Positions 42,613 to 53,185 of a stretch of DNA of 64,000 bases are shown piece after piece. The position numbers and the translations under genes were made by a program. Source of the DNA: Dawidia soli (GTDB taxonomy: Bacteria; Bacteroidota; Bacteroidia; Cytophagales; Cyclobacteriaceae); the NCBI RefSeq assembly GCF_018598185.1, contig NZ_JAHESC010000002.1, forward strand, positions 222,682 to 286,681, in the 5' to 3' direction. The notes below the pieces were generated by a model. It was not told the DNA's origin and ran no database searches. It was given only the letters and a program-made list of their open reading frames with translations. Positions within the stretch are counted from its first letter, which is position 1, and each line of letters starts with the position of its first letter.

Positions 42613-43482
42613 ATGAAACCGAAAAAAACATTATCGAACTGGCTTACCACCCGGTATCAACTGATTATTCGCAACGAAGAAAACTTTGCCGAGAAAACCA
42701 GCCTGGGATTCACCTATTCGAAAGTTATTCTTTTTTCGGTGATTTTATTTACCGGGCTCTTTATCATGAGCCTCTTTATGTCGAAGACCATCCTGGCCAA
42801 ATGGTTCGACCCCAAACACGAACAAATGGTCTTGAACCAGCAACTCTTCGAGCTTGCGCAAAAGGTGGATTCGCTGGCGCTGGAGATCGATCGCAAAGAC
42901 CAGTTCATTGCCAACTTCCAGCGCGTGCTGAGCGGTGACACCGCCAACTTCAAAGATCCCGCCGAAGCACTGCGTAACGAATCACAACCCCTGACGAAAC
43001 CAACCGCCGCTAATTTGAGCGCGTCGGCGATCGATTCTACATTTCGACGGGAATTTGAGCAGTCTGACCTATCAGTGACCCCGTTGACCAACGTTAAATA
43101 CCGGGAATTGCAGGAGACCTTCTTTTATTCGCCGCTCACGGGATATATATCCGACACCTACAATGTTGCCAAGGGGCATCTGGGTGTAGATATAGTTGCC
43201 AAAGCGAACGAGCCGGTAAAATGCATCGCAGGGGGTACTGTGATCTTTTCGTCCTGGACACAAGACTCCGGCTATGTAATAATGGTGCAACACAGAGGCA
43301 ACCTCATCTCCGTATATAAGCACAATGCCCAACTGTTAAAAAAAGTTGGTACTTTTGTCAATGGTGGCGAGATCGTATCTATTGTGGGCAATAGCGGCGA
43401 GCTTACCAACGGTCCACATTTGCATTTTGAATTGTGGTATAATGGGAACTCCCTGAATCCGGAAGAATTTGTAACTTTTTAA
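42613..43482 (+). CDS. M23-family (LytM) murein endopeptidase, membrane anchored
   Basis: A 289-residue cell-wall hydrolase or activator. One membrane helix (about 32-55, VILFSVILFTGLFIMSLFM) is followed by a coiled coil (70-100) and a linker, then the LytM zinc domain (about 175-285) with HLGVDIV (His and Asp ligands) and HLHFELW (HxH). All zinc ligands are present, so it should be active. It lies 12 bases before a bactofilin gene; LytM-bactofilin pairs are a recurrent neighbourhood linked to localised wall remodelling. Confidence 0.92.
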   Translation: MKPKKTLSNWLTTRYQLIIRNEENFAEKTSLGFTYSKVILFSVILFTGLFIMSLFMSKTILAKWFDPKHEQMVLNQQLFELAQKVDSLALEIDRKDQFIANFQRVLSGDTANFKDPAEALRNESQPLTKPTAANLSASAIDSTFRREFEQSDLSVTPLTNVKYRELQETFFYSPLTGYISDTYNVAKGHLGVDIVAKANEPVKCIAGGTVIFSSWTQDSGYVIMVQHRGNLISVYKHNAQLLKKVGTFVNGGEIVSIVGNSGELTNGPHLHFELWYNGNSLNPEEFVTF

Positions 43483-43494
43483 AACCAGAATGTC

Positions 43495-43935
43495 ATGCTA
43501 ACTTCAAAAGAACAAAAACGCGCAGCCGATGAAATAAGCAACTCGAGCAACACCATCGGGAAAGGCACATACCTGGAGGGAAACATTGAAACATACGGCA
43601 ATATTCGGATAGAAGGCAAAGTTACGGGCAATATCAAGTCGAAGTCAAAGGTGGCGTTGGGTCATCAGTCACATGTACAAGGCAATATCATCGCACAAAA
43701 CGCTGATATTGAGGGTGAAGTGAAAGGGAAGCTCGAAGTTGCCGAGCTGCTGGTATTAAAAGCCACGGCCATCATCAACGGCGACATCGTAACCGGCAAG
43801 ATGGTGGTAGAACCGGGTGCCGTTTTCAACGGTTCTTGTAAAATGGGCGCTGCCATTAAAGATATTAAAATAGGAGCTGAGAACAACAATGGCGTTACCC
43901 GATCCATCGCCCAACCCGAAGTCAAAACCGTCTAA
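43495..43935 (+). CDS. Bactofilin (polymer-forming cytoskeletal protein)
   Basis: A 146-residue bactofilin: disordered N-terminus, then a right-handed beta-helix core (about 22-115) with regular hydrophobic steps (GTYLEGNIETYGNIRIEGKVTG region, cited in part; VALGHQSHVQGNI; KATAIINGDIVTGKM). Bactofilins polymerise without nucleotide and position envelope enzymes. It follows the M23 peptidase by 12 bases. Its last 47 bases overlap the next gene in another frame, coupling cytoskeletal and ATP synthase-associated genes in one message. Confidence 0.92.
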   Translation: MLTSKEQKRAADEISNSSNTIGKGTYLEGNIETYGNIRIEGKVTGNIKSKSKVALGHQSHVQGNIIAQNADIEGEVKGKLEVAELLVLKATAIINGDIVTGKMVVEPGAVFNGSCKMGAAIKDIKIGAENNNGVTRSIAQPEVKTV

Positions 43936-44125
43936 CACTTACCTGAAATACAGTGGACTGGCGATCCAATTGTTTGGCGCCATCGGCCTGTTTGGCTGGC
44001 TGGGCTACAAGCTGGACCAGCATCTGGCCCTCACATTCCCTGCGTTCATGCTTCTTTTTGGTTTTCTGGCCTTTGGCGGAATGATGTTCCAGGTGTACCG
44101 GTCGATAAAACGCGACAACCCTTGA
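43889..44125 (+). CDS. AtpZ/AtpI-family small membrane protein
   Basis: A 78-residue protein with a Pro/Ser-rich start and two membrane helices (about 22-43 and 48-66: LAIQLFGAIGLFGWLGYKLD, then AFMLLFGFLAFGGMMFQVYR). Family members sit ahead of ATP synthase genes and aid c-ring assembly or Mg2+ uptake. It starts inside the bactofilin gene (47-base overlap) and its TGA overlaps the next start. Confidence 0.85.
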   Translation: MALPDPSPNPKSKPSNTYLKYSGLAIQLFGAIGLFGWLGYKLDQHLALTFPAFMLLFGFLAFGGMMFQVYRSIKRDNP

Positions 44126-44484
44126 TCCGTTTCGTTCTCGCATTGCTGGCCACTGCCGCCATGATCACCGGCGTGACCCTGCTTGCCTGGCGGCAGCAGT
44201 GGTTGCCGTTGCCATCGTTCCTTTATCAAACACTTATTCTGCTGGCATTTAGTACAGCGCTGATCTACCGGTACCTCTATAAGGTGGACAAGTCAGAGTA
44301 CTTTGTTCAGCTGTATTTGCTCACCATGACGGTTAAGCTGTTGGCGTATGGCGTCTACTGCGTATTTATGGTATTGCAGGACAAACCCGGCGCCACTGCC
44401 AATGTGGTCTTTTTCATGGTCGTTTATGCCACTTTCACGTTCCTGGAAATAACATTCCTTTACCGCCGCATTTCGCGGTTCTGA
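44122..44484 (+). CDS. Small four-helix membrane protein ahead of the ATP synthase genes
   Basis: A 120-residue very hydrophobic protein with about four helices (5-22, 32-50, 60-83, 92-115). By position it resembles the AtpI-type proteins between AtpZ and atpB, but I see no decisive motif. The chosen TTG overlaps the stop of the upstream gene (TTGA), a typical coupled start; an ATG at 44161 would cut off the first helix. Co-expression with atpB is likely, though atpB also has its own -7 box. Confidence 0.65.
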   Translation: MIRFVLALLATAAMITGVTLLAWRQQWLPLPSFLYQTLILLAFSTALIYRYLYKVDKSEYFVQLYLLTMTVKLLAYGVYCVFMVLQDKPGATANVVFFMVVYATFTFLEITFLYRRISRF

Positions 44485-44542
44485 CGGCTATTACTAAAAG
44501 CCCAAAATTTTCCAAAACATTTTTTTGTGGGAGGAGATTTAA

Positions 44543-44550
44543 TACCTTTG
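44543..44550 (+). promoter_or_regulatory. -7 box for atpB
   Basis: TACCTTTG matches TAnnTTTG, 36 bases upstream of the atpB ATG. TTTG at 44524-44527 lies 15 bases upstream, shorter than the usual 19-21, so the -33 is doubtful. It would allow ATP synthase genes to be transcribed apart from the M23-bactofilin series. Confidence 0.45.
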
Positions 44551-44585
44551 CGGTCGGAATTAAAAAGCCTCCGAAATAAGCCCAA

Positions 44586-45656
44586 ATGAGCGTTTTCTCC
44601 AGCACTTTCAGAAGAATTTCGATCCTTGGTTTACTGTTAGCCGTGTTTTTTTCCGTTGCCGGCGCGCAACATGAACACACGCAGGAAGCAGACGAATACG
44701 AGAACGGCGAAAAACCCGAAGCGGAAGAGTTTAACGCAGCCGAGGTGATCATTCACCACGTGGTGGACGACCACAGCTGGCATTTCTGGAGCGGCCACAA
44801 CGGCACCCTGTTCCTGCCTGTTATTGTTTATTCATCCGAACGCGGCGTAGAAGTTTTCTCCTCCGGCAACTTCTATGACGAACATCATAATCTGAAGCCC
44901 GAAGGTTACAACGGTTACAAGCTTGAGCACCACAAAGTGGTACTGGCAAACGGCGCCAGCACCCTGGACCTCTCCATTACCAAAAACGTGGCCATGCTTT
45001 TTATCAATGCCATCATCCTGATCCTGGTATTTACGGCGGTGGCCAAAGGCTACAAAAAGAACCGCGGCAGAGCGCCCAGCGGCATCCAGTCTTTCTTCGA
45101 ACCCATCATCCTGTTTGTGCGCGACGAGATCGTTAAGCCGAACATTGGCCCCCATTACGAAAAGTATTTCCCGTATTTGCTGAACCTGTTCTTTTTCATT
45201 CTGTTTGGCAATATCCTGGGCCTGCTGCCCGGAGCCGGCAACATGACTGGCAACATTGCGATCACGCTGGTACTGGCTGTGCTGACCTTTATTATTACGA
45301 ATGTTAATGGCAACCGTGCGTACTGGTCGCACATTTTCTGGACACCCGGTGTGCCGCTGCCGTTGCGCATCGTGATCCTGCCGGTGGAAATCATCGGGAT
45401 CTTCACGAAGCCCATTTCACTCACGGTACGTCTTTTTGTCGCGATTACGGCCGGCCACATCGTGATCCTGAGCTTGATCGCGCTGACGTTCATTTTCCAA
45501 AGCTATTCGGTCGGTATTGCGTCGAGCGTTGTGGCGCTCTTCATCAACCTGATCGAGATATTGGTTGCCGGTATTCAGGCCTATGTGTTCACGCTGTTCT
45601 CGTCGCTGTACATTGGTCAGGCTACCGCGGCGCACGAACACGACGATCATCATTAA
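44586..45656 (+). CDS. atpB: F0F1 ATP synthase subunit a
   Basis: The membrane channel subunit that passes protons to the c ring. It is 356 residues, about 90 longer than the E. coli protein. An N-terminal signal peptide (LLAVFFSVAGAQ) and an acidic, His-rich exported segment (to about 125) precede five to six helices; the essential Arg lies in ISLTVRLFVAITAGH. The His/Asp-rich C-terminus (HEHDDHH) is also visible. This extended form is usual in Bacteroidota. Confidence 0.95.
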   Translation: MSVFSSTFRRISILGLLLAVFFSVAGAQHEHTQEADEYENGEKPEAEEFNAAEVIIHHVVDDHSWHFWSGHNGTLFLPVIVYSSERGVEVFSSGNFYDEHHNLKPEGYNGYKLEHHKVVLANGASTLDLSITKNVAMLFINAIILILVFTAVAKGYKKNRGRAPSGIQSFFEPIILFVRDEIVKPNIGPHYEKYFPYLLNLFFFILFGNILGLLPGAGNMTGNIAITLVLAVLTFIITNVNGNRAYWSHIFWTPGVPLPLRIVILPVEIIGIFTKPISLTVRLFVAITAGHIVILSLIALTFIFQSYSVGIASSVVALFINLIEILVAGIQAYVFTLFSSLYIGQATAAHEHDDHH

Positions 45657-45670
45657 TAAGATTAAGACAT

Positions 45671-45695
45671 CCCGGTGTCGGTAACACGTTCCGGG
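45671..45695 (+). promoter_or_regulatory. Stem-loop between atpB and atpE
   Basis: CCCGG (45671-45675) pairs with CCGGG (45691-45695), with a further GT/AC pairing inside. It lies 33 bases before the atpE ATG and is not followed by a T-run. It may influence processing or translation of the c-subunit message. Confidence 0.4.
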
Positions 45696-45715
45696 CTTTA
45701 ATACACACAATTTAA

Positions 45716-45973
<258 letters not shown>

Positions 45974-45981
45974 AAGCTTTA

Positions 45982-46016
45982 GAAACCTGCTTTAGGCGTT
46001 TGGCCGGGCAGGTTTC
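45982..46016 (+). promoter_or_regulatory. Stem-loop directly after atpE, terminator-like
   Basis: GAAACCTGC (45982-45990) pairs perfectly with GCAGGTTTC (46008-46016) around a 17-base loop, followed by TTTAT. It starts 9 bases after the atpE stop and precedes atpF. The long loop and short T-run suggest a leaky terminator or a 3' stabiliser for atpE rather than a full stop. Confidence 0.5.
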
Positions 46017-46052
46017 TTTATGTTGAAACTACACCAGATTATATAACATACT

Positions 46053-46547
46053 ATGGAACTTCTCACCCCCGGCACGGGCCTGATTATTTGGCAGCTGATC
46101 ATCTTTGTAGGTCTGTTCTTCCTATTGAGCAAGCTGGCCTGGAAGCCGATCATCTCTTCCCTCAAAGAACGTGAAGTGTCTATCCAGGACGCTTTGTCGA
46201 CTGCTGAAAAGGCTCGCCTGGAAATAGCCGCGCTGAAATCAGACAATGAGAAGCTGTTGAAAGCTGCCCGCGAAGAGCGCGACCGGATCCTGCACGAAGC
46301 CCGCGAAGCCTCTAACCGCATGAAGGAAGAAGCTCAGGCCGATGCCAAAAAAGCAGCGGACAAGATCGTGGACGATGCACGTGCCGCCATCAATGTGGAG
46401 AAGCAAGCTGCCCTGCGCGAAGTAAAAGAACAGGTGGCCCTGTTCTCGCTGGAAGTTGCCGAGAAGCTGTTGAAGAAGAGCCTCGCCGACGACAAAGCTC
46501 AGAAAGAGCTTGTAGCCAACTATGTTAAAGACATTAAAGTTAACTAA
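46053..46547 (+). CDS. atpF: F0F1 ATP synthase subunit b
   Basis: The peripheral stalk subunit: 164 residues, one N-terminal membrane helix (about 8-26, GLIIWQLIIFVGLFFLLSKLAW) followed by a long charged coiled coil (ISSLKEREVSIQDALSTAEKAR region, cited in part) that binds subunit delta. The length fits the family. It ends 2 bases before atpH. Confidence 0.95.
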   Translation: MELLTPGTGLIIWQLIIFVGLFFLLSKLAWKPIISSLKEREVSIQDALSTAEKARLEIAALKSDNEKLLKAAREERDRILHEAREASNRMKEEAQADAKKAADKIVDDARAAINVEKQAALREVKEQVALFSLEVAEKLLKKSLADDKAQKELVANYVKDIKVN

Positions 46548-46549
46548 GC

Positions 46550-47110
46550 ATGACTGATTTACGGGCAGCATCGCGCTATGTAAAGTCCCTTCTCGGTCTG
46601 GCGGTAGAACAGAATGCCCTGGAGGCCGTCCATGCAGACATGCAGCTTTTTGCTAAAGTTTGCGCGGAGAACCGACAGTTTGCACTTCTGCTTCGCAACC
46701 CGGTTGTGAAACACGACAAGAAAAGAGACGTGCTGGAGCGCCTCTTTAAAGGCAAGGTACATCCGCTGACGATGGCCATTTTCGACATCATCACGAAAAA
46801 GAATCGCGAGCCGCTGTTGCCGGCTATTGCCCGCGAGTTCCATGCTGAATACAACCTGTATAAAGGCATTGGCGATGCAGTCATAACGACCGCCGTTCCG
46901 CTGGATGCTTCGCTCCGCGCCGAGTTCGAAAGGATTGCCAAGGGCCTGAGCGACAAAAAGCAAGTCGAGCTGAAAGAGGTTGTCGACGCCGATATGATCG
47001 GAGGCTTTGTGTTGGAGGTAGGAGACAAGCAGATCGATGCCTCCCTGAAAAATAAACTGAATGCACTCAAAGTGCAGTTCAGCCACAACCCCTACATCAA
47101 GGAATTTTAA
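46550..47110 (+). CDS. atpH: F0F1 ATP synthase subunit delta
   Basis: Links the b stalk to the top of the alpha/beta hexamer. It is 186 residues with an N-terminal helical bundle (RAASRYVKSLLGLAVEQNAL) and the C-terminal signature VVDADMIGGFVLEVGDKQIDAS. The start is 2 bases after the atpF stop. Confidence 0.95.
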   Translation: MTDLRAASRYVKSLLGLAVEQNALEAVHADMQLFAKVCAENRQFALLLRNPVVKHDKKRDVLERLFKGKVHPLTMAIFDIITKKNREPLLPAIAREFHAEYNLYKGIGDAVITTAVPLDASLRAEFERIAKGLSDKKQVELKEVVDADMIGGFVLEVGDKQIDASLKNKLNALKVQFSHNPYIKEF

Positions 47111-47154
47111 CCATCCGTACACCATTACTTTAACAATTAACGATTAACGATATT

Positions 47155-48735
<1,581 letters not shown>

Positions 48736-48762
48736 TTATAGAATCACGACGCAAATACCTGT

Positions 48763-49653
48763 ATGCCGAGTTTAAAAGAAGTTAAGAGTAGAATAACATC
48801 CGTTATGTCTACGCAGCAGATCACCAAAGCCATGAAAATGGTGGCGGCGGCAAAATTGCGTAGATCGCAGGATAGGATCACCCAGATGCGCCCGTTTGCT
48901 GAAAAGCTTACGGCCATCCTGAAAAACCTTTCTGCCGCTCAGACCGACGGCGATACCGACAACTGGTACAGCCAGGTACGCGCCGAGAAAAAGATCCTGA
49001 TCATTGCCGTAAGCTCTGATCGTGGTCTTTGTGGTTCTTTTAATACCAACGTATTCAAGGGCGTGCTGCGCCTGATCGACGAGAAGTACAGCGCACAATT
49101 CACCGCCGGAAACGTAACGATCCTGCCCATCGGCAGAAAGGCGACCGACTTCTTTGCGAAGCGTGGCGTGTCTACGGTAACGGATTTCTCCACACTGTAC
49201 TCGGCGCTGACGTTCGACAACGTGTCGAACGCCATGGAGTACGTAATGGATGCTTTCAAGAACGGTAAGTTCGACAAGGTGGAATTGGTGTATAACGAGT
49301 TCCGCAACGTGGCAACGCAGATCCTGCGTGCCGAGCAGGTGCTGCCGATCGTGGCGCCTGCAACGGAAAACACGCAATCGACAAACCAGATCGACTACAT
49401 CTATCAGCCGAGCCAGGAAGAGATCGTCACCGGTTTGATCCCCAAATCGCTGAAGATCCAGCTCTTCAAGGCGTTGCTCGATTCGAACGCCGCTGAAAAC
49501 GGTGCGCGGATGACAGCCATGGACAAGGCTACGGACAATGCCGGCGAGCTTTTAAAACAGTTGCGCCTCACATACAACCGTACCCGCCAGGCGGCCATTA
49601 CCAAGGAAATTCTCGAGATCGTGGGCGGTGCGGAAGCACTCAAGTCGGCCTAA
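48763..49653 (+). CDS. atpG: F0F1 ATP synthase subunit gamma
   Basis: The central rotor shaft: 296 residues, N-terminal helix MPSLKEVKSRITSVMSTQQI with KAMKMVAAAKLRR, Rossmann-like middle (VSSDRGLCGSFN) and the C-terminal signature AMDKATDNAGELLKQLRLTYNR region with RQAAITKEILEIVGGAEAL (both cited in part). Last gene of the operon, before a strong terminator. Neither atpD (beta) nor atpC (epsilon) follows. Confidence 0.97.
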   Translation: MPSLKEVKSRITSVMSTQQITKAMKMVAAAKLRRSQDRITQMRPFAEKLTAILKNLSAAQTDGDTDNWYSQVRAEKKILIIAVSSDRGLCGSFNTNVFKGVLRLIDEKYSAQFTAGNVTILPIGRKATDFFAKRGVSTVTDFSTLYSALTFDNVSNAMEYVMDAFKNGKFDKVELVYNEFRNVATQILRAEQVLPIVAPATENTQSTNQIDYIYQPSQEEIVTGLIPKSLKIQLFKALLDSNAAENGARMTAMDKATDNAGELLKQLRLTYNRTRQAAITKEILEIVGGAEALKSA

Positions 49654-49674
49654 CGATATTTTTCGTAACATTGA

Positions 49675-49704
49675 AGTCCTCTGAAATATCAGAGGACTTT
49701 TTTT
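49675..49704 (+). terminator. Terminator of the ATP synthase operon
   Basis: A perfect 10-pair stem (AGTCCTCTGA at 49675-49684 with 49689-49698) and 4-base loop, followed by six T. It lies 22 bases after the atpG stop. Confidence 0.9.
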
Positions 49705-49716
49705 GTTTTAGGGAAT

Positions 49717-50523
49717 ATGCAACGATTGATCCGCATCTACCGGTTTTTCAATCTCCTCAGCATCGATGTGGTACTGGGCGCCATATGCAGTGCCCTGTTT
49801 TTTGCCAGGATTTTCAACGTGGGCATCCATCCGCAGGGATTGCTGGCGCTAGGCCTGACGGTATGGGTGGTCTACACCACCGACCATTTACTCGACGCGC
49901 GCAAAGTAATAGGCAACGCATCGACGGAACGCCACCAGTTTCACCAACGCTACCACCGCATGCTCGTCCCGTGTGTTATCGCGGCCGTGCTTACAGATGC
50001 CCTGATCGTATTCTTCATTCGTCGTCCGGTGCTGGAAGGTGGAATGGTATTGATTGCAGGCGTAGGCATATACCTGCTGGTGCAGCAATACACCAAGGTA
50101 CTCAAAGAGGTCTTTATCGCCTTGATGTACACCATGGGCGTATTACTTCCCTCGGTCATGGTCACCGGCGTACCGTATCATGCGTGGCCATGGGTGTTGC
50201 TTATGCAATTCTTCCTGTTGGCGCTTACAAACCTGCTCCTGTTCTCCTGGTTCGATCATGAATTTGATACCCGCGACAAGCGCAGCTCGTTTGTGACCAT
50301 TGTGGGGCCCGGGCAGACGCGTATCATCATCATCGCCCTCTTCGTTATTACCGGCTTGCTAACATTCTTTTCACACGAACTCCGCGCTTCGCTCTACCTG
50401 CTGGCGGCAGACAGTCTGCTACTATGCATATTCCTGCGGCCTGGCTTCTTCCGAAAGGCCGATCGTTTTCGCCTCATGGGAGATGCCATCTTCTTTATAC
50501 TGCTATTTTATACATTGCGATGA
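49717..50523 (+). CDS. UbiA-like membrane prenyltransferase
   Basis: A 268-residue protein with about eight membrane helices. Two aspartate-rich motifs of UbiA enzymes are visible in diverged form: DHLLD (Asp56, Asp60) and DHEFDTRDK (Asp180, Asp184), which bind Mg-prenyl diphosphate. UbiA proteins attach isoprenoid chains to aromatic or lipid-headgroup acceptors; the acceptor here is unknown. The next gene is a methyltransferase whose ATG overlaps this stop (ATGA), a pairing also seen in quinone pathways. Chain length and product cannot be inferred. Confidence 0.65.
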   Translation: MQRLIRIYRFFNLLSIDVVLGAICSALFFARIFNVGIHPQGLLALGLTVWVVYTTDHLLDARKVIGNASTERHQFHQRYHRMLVPCVIAAVLTDALIVFFIRRPVLEGGMVLIAGVGIYLLVQQYTKVLKEVFIALMYTMGVLLPSVMVTGVPYHAWPWVLLMQFFLLALTNLLLFSWFDHEFDTRDKRSSFVTIVGPGQTRIIIIALFVITGLLTFFSHELRASLYLLAADSLLLCIFLRPGFFRKADRFRLMGDAIFFILLFYTLR

Positions 50524-51191
50524 GCGACCGCACCGTCAACGACTTCAATCACATCGCATCGGTGTACGATACGCTGGCGTCCCTGGTATTTGGTAAAAAC
50601 CTGACCCAATCCCAACATCACTTCCTGCACGTGATTCCGGAAAGCGCAACGGTGCTGATAGTCGGCGGTGGCTCCGGGGAGTTATTACAAACGTTGCTCC
50701 GAGAAAAGCCTCATTGCCGCGTGGTATATGTCGACGCATCAGAAAAAATGATCGGGCTGGCGCGGCAGCGAGTGCAGAATTCTCCGAGAGTCACATTTCT
50801 GTGTGGTACGGAAGAAGTACAGATGCCATTGCGTGCGTTTACCGTGATCATAACAAACTTCTACCTCGATCTCTTTACACAACAGTCGCTTTGTAGGATT
50901 ACAGCGCGACTACGATCGTTGCTGGCACCCGAAGGACTGTGGCTTGTTACAGACTTTGTTCGGCCGAAGAGACGATGGCAAAAGTTGCTGCTCAAGACCA
51001 TGTATCTATTCTTCCGGATCGTCAGCAACATCGAGGCATCGAATATTTCCGACTGGGAAGAAATGGTGAGGAGTACAGGGCTATTCTGCCAGGCGAAGGA
51101 GCTGTTTTACAAGGGAATGATTCAAGGTGTAGTCTTTCGCGACGCTATTTCCCCGCTACATAGTCCTGCAGATAGCGGAAGGCATCGGTGA
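50520..51191 (+). CDS. Class I SAM-dependent methyltransferase
   Basis: A 223-residue cytoplasmic enzyme with motif I IVGGGSGELLQ (47-57), Asp72 at the end of strand 2 (VVYVDASEKMIGLAR), and a UbiE/Methyltransf_11/25-like core. The ATG at 50520 overlaps the stop of the UbiA-like gene and is chosen over an upstream in-frame ATG that lies inside that gene. The substrate is unknown. The last 47 bases overlap the convergent dehydrogenase gene. Confidence 0.82.
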   Translation: MSDRTVNDFNHIASVYDTLASLVFGKNLTQSQHHFLHVIPESATVLIVGGGSGELLQTLLREKPHCRVVYVDASEKMIGLARQRVQNSPRVTFLCGTEEVQMPLRAFTVIITNFYLDLFTQQSLCRITARLRSLLAPEGLWLVTDFVRPKRRWQKLLLKTMYLFFRIVSNIEASNISDWEEMVRSTGLFCQAKELFYKGMIQGVVFRDAISPLHSPADSGRHR

Positions 51192-52350
51192 GGCGGCCCT
51201 GGTTGGCAATGGTTGCTCGTTTGATAATGTCGTCCTGATCTTCGTGAATGAGCAAGGGAAGCACCCGGTTGATCAGGTCCTGGCCAAACTCTTCGGAAGC
51301 GCTGCGCGGTAACTCGCAGGGTAGGTTATCCACGGCCATGACAGTTACATATTTTTCATTGGAGAGCGCCGGGTATAATTGATCTGTCGCCGGGTCATAA
51401 TCATACAACGGTTCCGGAATATTTGTTGCACGCTTGGTACTGGGGATCGAACCGTCGATGTCACAGGTTATATCGGCAATGACAGACACCTTAAAATCCG
51501 GGGCGAGCATATCCTCCCGCGTGAACAGCACCGGGGCCTTGGGATTCCAGTACGCACCGGCCATCAACACGTCCGCGACGTGTGTAAAGATGGTGAACGA
51601 GGAAGTATAACGCTCGGGATGTTCGTGAAATTCCTCCCGGTTAAAAGCGCCGCCTTCTTTGCGCGAATGATAGTCGGCACTGCTAAGTTGTACATATACC
51701 GGCTCGTCAAATTTCTTAGTGAGGAAATCATATACCCCCACCTTGCGAATGCCCGCGCTGTCCAGCGTCTCCATCGAGCCCTTGCCCACGCGACCTGCGC
51801 CCGTGAGTATGATCTTGATCGGAGGCAGCTTTACTTTGCGAAGCTCAAGCTTGAGATCGTTCACGTCAAAGCATTCGTGCGCGCGTCGCAGCGAGAATGT
51901 TCCGTGACGCTTGCCGTATGCCCACAGACCGTTATAGGCGCCGACAATACCGGCATAGCGGCCAAAAGCAACAAGCCGGTTGCCGAGCTTATCTTTCAGC
52001 ACCTCATAGTCGATCAGACGTATGCGTTTAGCCAGTACCGCCTGTAGCAGCTTGCGATTGTAGGGCTGTTTTTTAATGGTATGCGAAAAGAACAGATAGG
52101 TTTTATTGTCGATCAGGTTATCGACAGGCACTTCTTTAATTCCCATCAGGACGTCGCAATCACGGACATCAGCGTGTACGCTGATGCCGTGGGTGCGATA
52201 TTCTTTATCCTCAAAACAGCGTATTGGGCTTTCCTGGCAAACGATCGTCACCTCGGGAAAGCGCTGTTGGATTTCTTCTGTTTGTGCAGGTGTAAACGGT
52301 ACCCGTTTGTCGGGTGGGACTTTACCTTCCCTGATCAACCCAATTTTCAT
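51145..52350 (-). CDS. Saccharopine/alanine dehydrogenase-like NAD(P)-dependent oxidoreductase
   Basis: A 401-residue two-domain protein: AlaDh/PNT N-terminal fold (KIGLIREGKVPPDKRVPFTP) and a central Rossmann domain (IILTGAGRVGKGSMETLDSAG). The LREGKVPPDKRVP-type start and the length resemble lysine-forming saccharopine dehydrogenases, but the family also includes other enzymes, and no lysine genes are nearby. A terminal helical region (LINRVLPLLIHEDQDDIIKRAT) completes it. Convergent with the methyltransferase, overlapping by 47 bases. Confidence 0.78.
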   Translation of the reverse strand: MKIGLIREGKVPPDKRVPFTPAQTEEIQQRFPEVTIVCQESPIRCFEDKEYRTHGISVHADVRDCDVLMGIKEVPVDNLIDNKTYLFFSHTIKKQPYNRKLLQAVLAKRIRLIDYEVLKDKLGNRLVAFGRYAGIVGAYNGLWAYGKRHGTFSLRRAHECFDVNDLKLELRKVKLPPIKIILTGAGRVGKGSMETLDSAGIRKVGVYDFLTKKFDEPVYVQLSSADYHSRKEGGAFNREEFHEHPERYTSSFTIFTHVADVLMAGAYWNPKAPVLFTREDMLAPDFKVSVIADITCDIDGSIPSTKRATNIPEPLYDYDPATDQLYPALSNEKYVTVMAVDNLPCELPRSASEEFGQDLINRVLPLLIHEDQDDIIKRATIANQGRLTDAFRYLQDYVAGK

Positions 52351-52404
52351 CCGTATAATTTGCTACTAAGTTAACAGCAAATACCGCTTGTACCAGCAAT
52401 GCGA

Positions 52405-53178
52405 TCAACTTTCAAAAAAACCACCCAGCAACGAGCCGGATTCCTTGCCACTGTTGCGGCCATACGGAGCCAACGCCTGCACCAGTTTGCGGATCGGCAT
52501 AGACTGCAGCCATACCTTACCGGTACCACGCAGCGTCGCCAGGAATATACCTTCACCACCGAAGATCATGGAACGCAAACCACCGGCGGTCTGCACGTCG
52601 AAATCGATTTGTGATTCAAACGCCACAACGCACCCCGTGTCTACACGCAGTGTTTCGTTGTTCAGCGTACGCTCGATAACGGTACCGCCTGCATGTACAA
52701 ATGCTTTGCCGTCGCCCTGCAACTTTTGCAGAATAAAACCTTCGCCACCCACCAGGCCCGAGCCGAGCTTGCGGTTAAACGTGATCGATACCTTCGTGCC
52801 ATACGCGGCGCAAAGGAAACCATCTTTCTGTACGATCAGCTCGTGACCAGGACTCTCCGCCAGGGAAATAGGTATAACTGTGCCGGGATACGGTGCGGAA
52901 AAACCGACTTTGGCTTTGCGCATGCCGCGGTTGGTAAAGTGTGTCATGAAAAGCGACTCGCCGGTAAGAATGCGCGAGCCGGCAGACAACAGCTTATCAA
53001 AGATACCTTGATTGGGATTGGCACCGTCGCCCATCTTGGCTTCGAACGTAATGCCGTCTTCCATAAAGAGCATAGCTCCCGCCTCTGCGATAACGGTTTC
53101 CTGCGGGTCAAGCTCGATCTCTACGATCTGTATGCTTTCGCCCTTGATCTGGTAGTCGATTTCGTGTGATCTGGTCAT
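52405..53178 (-). CDS. TIGR00266 family protein
   Basis: A 257-residue protein of the TIGR00266 (DUF124-type) family, a beta-rich fold rich in glycine turns ([48 protein letters not shown]). The function is unknown; members occur in archaea and bacteria. The ATG at 53178 is chosen because the upstream extension would run into the M14 gene in another frame. It starts 7 bases after the M14 stop, so it is probably in the same operon. Confidence 0.85.
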   Translation of the reverse strand: MTRSHEIDYQIKGESIQIVEIELDPQETVIAEAGAMLFMEDGITFEAKMGDGANPNQGIFDKLLSAGSRILTGESLFMTHFTNRGMRKAKVGFSAPYPGTVIPISLAESPGHELIVQKDGFLCAAYGTKVSITFNRKLGSGLVGGEGFILQKLQGDGKAFVHAGGTVIERTLNNETLRVDTGCVVAFESQIDFDVQTAGGLRSMIFGGEGIFLATLRGTGKVWLQSMPIRKLVQALAPYGRNSGKESGSLLGGFFES

Positions 53179-53185
53179 GTTTGGT

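Noticed and set aside
50424..50519. N-terminal extension of the methyltransferase
   Set aside because: The extra 32 residues overlap the UbiA-like gene; the ATG at 50520 with ATGA overlap is the natural start.
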